Assembly: GCA_009823505.1 (NCBI GenBank)
Contig: VZQC01008079.1
Span: 430,040-494,039 of the forward strand
Length of the DNA stretch: 64,000 nt
Direction: 5' to 3'
Source of the DNA: Rhizomys pruinosus
Taxonomy: Eukaryota; Chordata; Mammalia; Rodentia; Spalacidae
Part shown: in pieces, positions 60,181 through 64,000 of the stretch
Position numbering within the stretch: the stretch's first letter is position 1
Layout: every line of letters begins with the position of its first letter
Program-made: the position numbers and the translations under genes
The notes under the pieces: generated by a model
The model's input: only the letters and a program-made list of their open reading frames with translations
Database searches by the model: none
What the model was told of the DNA's origin: nothing

Positions 60181-60365
60181 ATAACTGTCTAATGCCACTT
60201 AAAAGTTTCCCAATGCATTGAAATAACTTTGGGATATCTCCTCTCAAACATTAAAAACTGCTTTCTCAATAATTTGATAATATCCTAATCATGTTGCATT
60301 TTAAAAATCCTCATTATATCGGTAGGTATTGAGATGCTCTTAACAAATTAAGAAATCCATTATCT

Positions 60366-60511
60366 ATGGGGCAATGCTATGACTTAGTGGGTAAATGCAG
60401 TTGCTAGCAAGCTGATGACTTGAGTTTCATCTCTGGGAACCTCATGATGAAAGGAAAGGAAAGACTCTACTGCTGAAATTGCCATCTGACTTCCACATAT
60501 TCCTGGTTGCT

Positions 60512-60555
<44 letters not shown>

Positions 60556-60600
60556 TGCACGCACACATGCACACACAATAATAATAGTAAATAATGTCTT
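60366..60600 (+). repeat. B4-type SINE with (CA)n
   Basis: tRNA-like head 'ggggcaatgctatgacttagtgg', then 'gcagttgctagcaagctgatg' and 'cctcatgatgaaagg', then 'cttccacatattcctgg', ending in a CA run. The order fits an old B4/ID-type element whose 3' end expanded into the microsatellite. Confidence 0.55.
60514..60578. repeat. (CA)n microsatellite
   Basis: About 65 bp of CA with GC and TG interruptions towards the end. The frame at 60384-60578 is its translation. Confidence 0.95.
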
Positions 60601-60739
60601 TAAAAATAAGACAATGTCTATTTTGTTTTAGAATTCAATTTTTCTTTAAATATATGCATATTCAGATATAAAAATAGTTTAAATGTAGTAATCCTATATC
60701 AGTGGCTCTAGTACCACCACCTTGCAAATGAAAACCTCA

Positions 60740-61905
60740 TGCGAGAAATGGACTCTCTTTTTTTGGTGTTGTTGCTCAGGGAGGTCCCAGAGACCCTCAA
60801 ACATTACTGGCTATTGTCACTGCATGTTGTTATCCACCAAAATCTGACAGTAAGGCATTCATTCTGAAGGCACTGTATTCATGATTCAACAAACAAGGAA
60901 GAATCAAACTAGAATTGACCTTGAAGCTTCATCTCTACTGGCAGATTTCATAGTACTCAAAGGTGCTATACATATCAATGGCAGAGAAAGTTAATCACCA
61001 GCTTTACCTGCTGTGAACCAGCAAAGAACAATATCAACTGGCTTGGCATAGTATGATCAATGGTGCAACAGCAGCATCAATATTGTGAGAGGAATCCACC
61101 ACCTCCTGACTGAATTTAAGAACATTTCACAAAGATGGAGTCTATATGTGAAATTGTTTTCAGAGCCAATAACCTGTGACTAGTCAGATCAAAAGCCATA
61201 AGAGAGAGCTGACTACTATTATAGTATTAAACTATTTCTTAATAACTTGTTATACCCAAAGATGAGTGCATTTCCCAACTCTCACTAGAGAAAGTTCTAC
61301 TTGCACCAAATGTTGATTAACACAGAGACCCTCAACTGGCCAACTTGCAGAGAATAAGAGACAGTGGAGTGTTCAGGCCTAAGTGAGAAACATATATCAC
61401 ACTTTCTTCTCCCTAGACTCAGTGATCATTATGGAAGAGGTGATTGAAAGAGTGAAAGACCCAGTGATGAGAGATGATTGCCACAAACCTGTGGTGTTGT
61501 CTGGACACTTGCACATATCAACCCACAACACTTGTGGCAGTATACACAAGGCCAGAGAAAACCCAAGCCAGGCAAAAAACCAACATGGACAGAGGACGTT
61601 GACAAGAACCCTGAGCTCTAGCTGAGCATCTATTGCCAATTGATAACTTCAGGAAGGGGGGAAGTCAGTTTTCCTTACTGATGGGTCACCAATAAGATGA
61701 ACAGACCATAAGGGATAGACCCATAACCAGTGGCATTTTGAAAACACAGATTAAACACAATAGGACTGTAAAGAATAATAATTTAGGGCTGGAAGTCAGA
61801 GAGGAGGAGGGGAAGAGTAGTAAGGCAGGGCTGTACAGGGAGGAGGTTTAAACATGATCAAAATACATTATATGAAATCTTTGGATCAATAAAAATATAA
61901 AAGCA
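60740..61905 (+). mobile_element. L1 3' UTR (older subtype)
   Basis: It is related to the 25.5-kb copy and more distantly to the 14-kb unit. Shared blocks: 'tcaactggcttggcatagtat' (61033), 'gagagctgactactattatag', 'gatgattgccacaaacctgt', 'gcacatatcaacccacaac' and 'gtggcagtatacacaagg'. It ends 'gaaatctttggatcaataaaaat' (61876-61898), with AATAAA at the RNA end. No reading frame is expected; the 80-codon frames at 61383-61625 and 61397-61639 overlap on opposite strands. Confidence 0.62.
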
Positions 61906-63829
61906 GGAGTAGGGCTCTATGGAATAATAACTTATCTCTAATGATTTTGAGATACAGATAATAGAATTGTGCATTCACAAATTTTATGATTCCATAAATA
62001 TTAGCAAACTTAAGTAGTGACAACCATAAATAGCAATAGTGCTAATAGTAACATTTGTAATAAAATGGGTAAATATAGTCAAAAATCTCTGTTTTATTTT
62101 TTCTATTCTCTCCAAGCTCTTTTCCCAAGAACCAAATCTGTAAGCAGCCTGATCCAGAATTATGGGCCTCTCAAAGGGTCAGGATGACCCCTCTTTGTCC
62201 TACCTTGCTAAAACAGGAAGATAGAATTGCTGAAGGACAAATAATTACCATGAAGCTAAATCCAGGGTGCTCCAGATTGGTTTCTTTAGTCTCTGAAAAG
62301 ATCTAGCTCCCAGGAAAAATGTTCTATATGCAGCCTGTAATCAGCGATAAGGATGGCAAGTCTTATGGGAATTACCTTCTTAGGAATGCCTCCAGTCTCA
62401 CCTAACATTGGAACCAAAGTTAATCTTATGTTTTGGGATGCTTTATCACTATCTATTGAATCTGTCCTCTTATTTTATAATAAGCTTATTTACATCTAGA
62501 TAGCCTTAGGAAAACAATATAAAGAGTTGTTCTAGGCCCTGCGCTATTTCACAAGATAAAATAAAAAATAGCTTTAATTTGAGATTATGTGCACTATTTC
62601 TTCAACATGACATTTCCTTGTCCTTAGCCTAGATTAATGTAACTATGTATGTTGTGAAAATATCATTTCTTAATCAGCAACACTGAAAGCAACTAATTAT
62701 CTTGGTTTATGTTGCATACTATAAGTGAAATTAGATTCATAACTTCTGTGGGATTTCAGATTGTTCTAGTCAAGCAGGGTCAGAAAAGACAAATTATTTC
62801 CTGATAATACAAAGTTCCTTATTTCTTTCCCATGGAGTAGGCCCTTGGTTGGAAGAAGGGTTCTGGGGGGAATCAGAAGGAACCATTCTGATTTGTCTTC
62901 CTCTTTGTTTAGGGATTCTAAGAGTCAGACTGTCTTTATTCAAGACCCACTGCATTTGGCCTCTGTTGCAATTCTTGTCCACCTTCAGCCAGTAGAATGT
63001 CATTTTTTCTGGCCCCTTGATCCCCCAGGAAAAAAATAAACATTTGCTGTCTTATATACTAAAGGAAAAACATAACTTTTATATCCTAGATTAAAATTAT
63101 ATAACTTGTAAAAGTATTTGTTACTGTTTGTATTCATTTTCTCTTCTTCCTTTTCCTACTAAAATATATTTACTAATTCCAGTTGTCTCACTTGAAACTT
63201 TCATTATTTTGCTGGAATATAACATTTTATATATCTCAGATTTATGTGAGATCAGGTAAACAAAATAAGTAACAGAGGCTTTTGAAAATCCAAACAACAA
63301 TAAACTATGTAAAGACAGGCAGCAAACAGGACTTTATAGTTCAACAGTGTATAAACAGATGGTCTTAGCTTGTTACATTATCTCATAGATACAATTTGAA
63401 TTTAACAGTTTTAATAAGTTTATACATTTAATTGTTATGTTCTTTTTTCTCTTGACTAGATCTTAAACATAAATATCTTAGTATATTAAGCAAAGTACTA
63501 AAGTAGAAGAACTCAGTAAATAGGAGAATGAAAGAGGAATTTCATTCAGAGGAAAAAAAGGTGCAAGCATGAGGGTGTGCTTTCACAGGTATTGTTAAAA
63601 TTAAAAGCAAATACTTTGGAATTAAGGAAGTTTTAAATGGTAAAAGAGGATTTTTGTCCTAAGACAAGATGACTAAAGTTTTCCAAAACAAAAAAGAAAC
63701 TAAAACAAAACCAGAAAGCTTAAGCACATAATAAGTTTCAAAAGATTTATGAAAGATATAACTTAAAGATGATGTGTGTAAAGGTTTGTGTATGATGAGG
63801 AAAGGTTGTTAAAATCTCCAAGGAAGGGA
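61906..63829. other. Unassigned DNA, possibly with LTR-like segments
   Basis: No gene or family firmly recognised. Two stretches of more balanced composition, about 62130-62560 and 62765-63050, each end near an AATAAA ('agataaaataaaaaatagc' and 'ggaaaaaaataaacatttgc'), as LTRs or retrocopy ends might. I cannot find terminal inverted pairs or duplications, so they stay unassigned. Confidence 0.35.
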
Positions 63830-64000
63830 ATAGGTGAGCATGACAACAGGAGGGATCAACGATCTCCTGGGTGCGGCCTCTTACCCCCAGCCAGCCAGCC
63901 ATGCCTGGCCCAGCATACACAGCAGCAGTGCAGAACGGAGTCACCCAGCCAGCCAGACCCTCACCAGGCTCGGAGAGAGGATGCATCTTAGCACCTGAGG
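63830..64000. other. Abrupt GC-rich stretch at the window edge
   Basis: From about 63830 the sequence changes from AT-rich to GC-rich, with 'cagccagccagcc' type repeats at 63888 and again at 63948 and several CpGs. It could be the start of an LTR element, an L1 5' UTR or a gene edge outside the window. Two short frames on opposite strands (63747-63986 and 63788-63991) do not decide it. Confidence 0.35.

Overview
This is nuclear DNA from a rodent. It is AT-rich, has no dense ORFs and no operon structure, and is built largely from interspersed repeats. The repeats recognised are tRNA-derived B2/B3-type SINEs, 7SL-derived B1 SINEs, B4 SINEs, and LINE-1 copies with Lx-like rodent 3' UTRs. The combination points to a muroid rodent. 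The young B2 copies keep a B3-like 3' half that differs from the house-mouse B2 I know, so a non-murine lineage is likely; the species cannot be named from the sequence.

I see no intact protein-coding gene. The only recognisable cellular gene sequence is an intronless, nearly full-length, inactivated retrocopy of TRMT5 (tRNA guanine-37 N1-methyltransferase) on the minus strand at about 43.84-45.34 kb. It carries four in-frame stops and at least four frame disruptions. Almost every ORF over 60 codons is a repeat reading frame (L1 ORF2 remnants, SINE frames) or chance.

Layout: 0.9-5.3 kb, two rearranged L1 copies with head-to-head segments. 5.3-9.8 kb, mostly unassigned AT-rich DNA. 10.4-15.6 kb, a large 5'-inverted L1 carrying a nested minus-strand L1 tail. 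17.3-18.9 kb, an L1 3' UTR with a SINE inside it. 19-25 kb, mostly unassigned with SINEs. 25.5-26.7 kb, another L1 3' UTR with a nested SINE. 27.2-33.3 kb, L1 tails, B3/B4 elements and microsatellites. 34.1-41 kb, L1 fragments, B2 and B4 SINEs and an assembly gap flanked by poly(A). 41.4-45.4 kb, SINEs and the TRMT5 retropseudogene. 45.75-47.8 kb, two LTR-retrovirus relics. 48.2-54.6 kb, B1 elements, then a long decayed L1 that contains a B2 SINE which itself contains a MaLR-type LTR, then a minus-strand L1 3' UTR. 54.6-58.9 kb, mostly unassigned. 58.9-61.9 kb, a 5'-inverted L1 with a nested B1, a B4 with a CA repeat, and an L1 3' UTR. 61.9-64 kb, unassigned, ending in an abrupt GC-rich stretch.

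The useful content is a record of retrotransposition: target-site duplications at most young SINEs, repeated 5' inversion (twin priming) of L1, nested insertions that give relative ages, and two B2 forms told apart by a 17-bp internal tandem duplication. I found no undescribed functional system. Repeat family names are assigned from memory of consensus sequences, and boundaries are by eye, normally good to about 5-30 bp, or exact where a target-site duplication is given.
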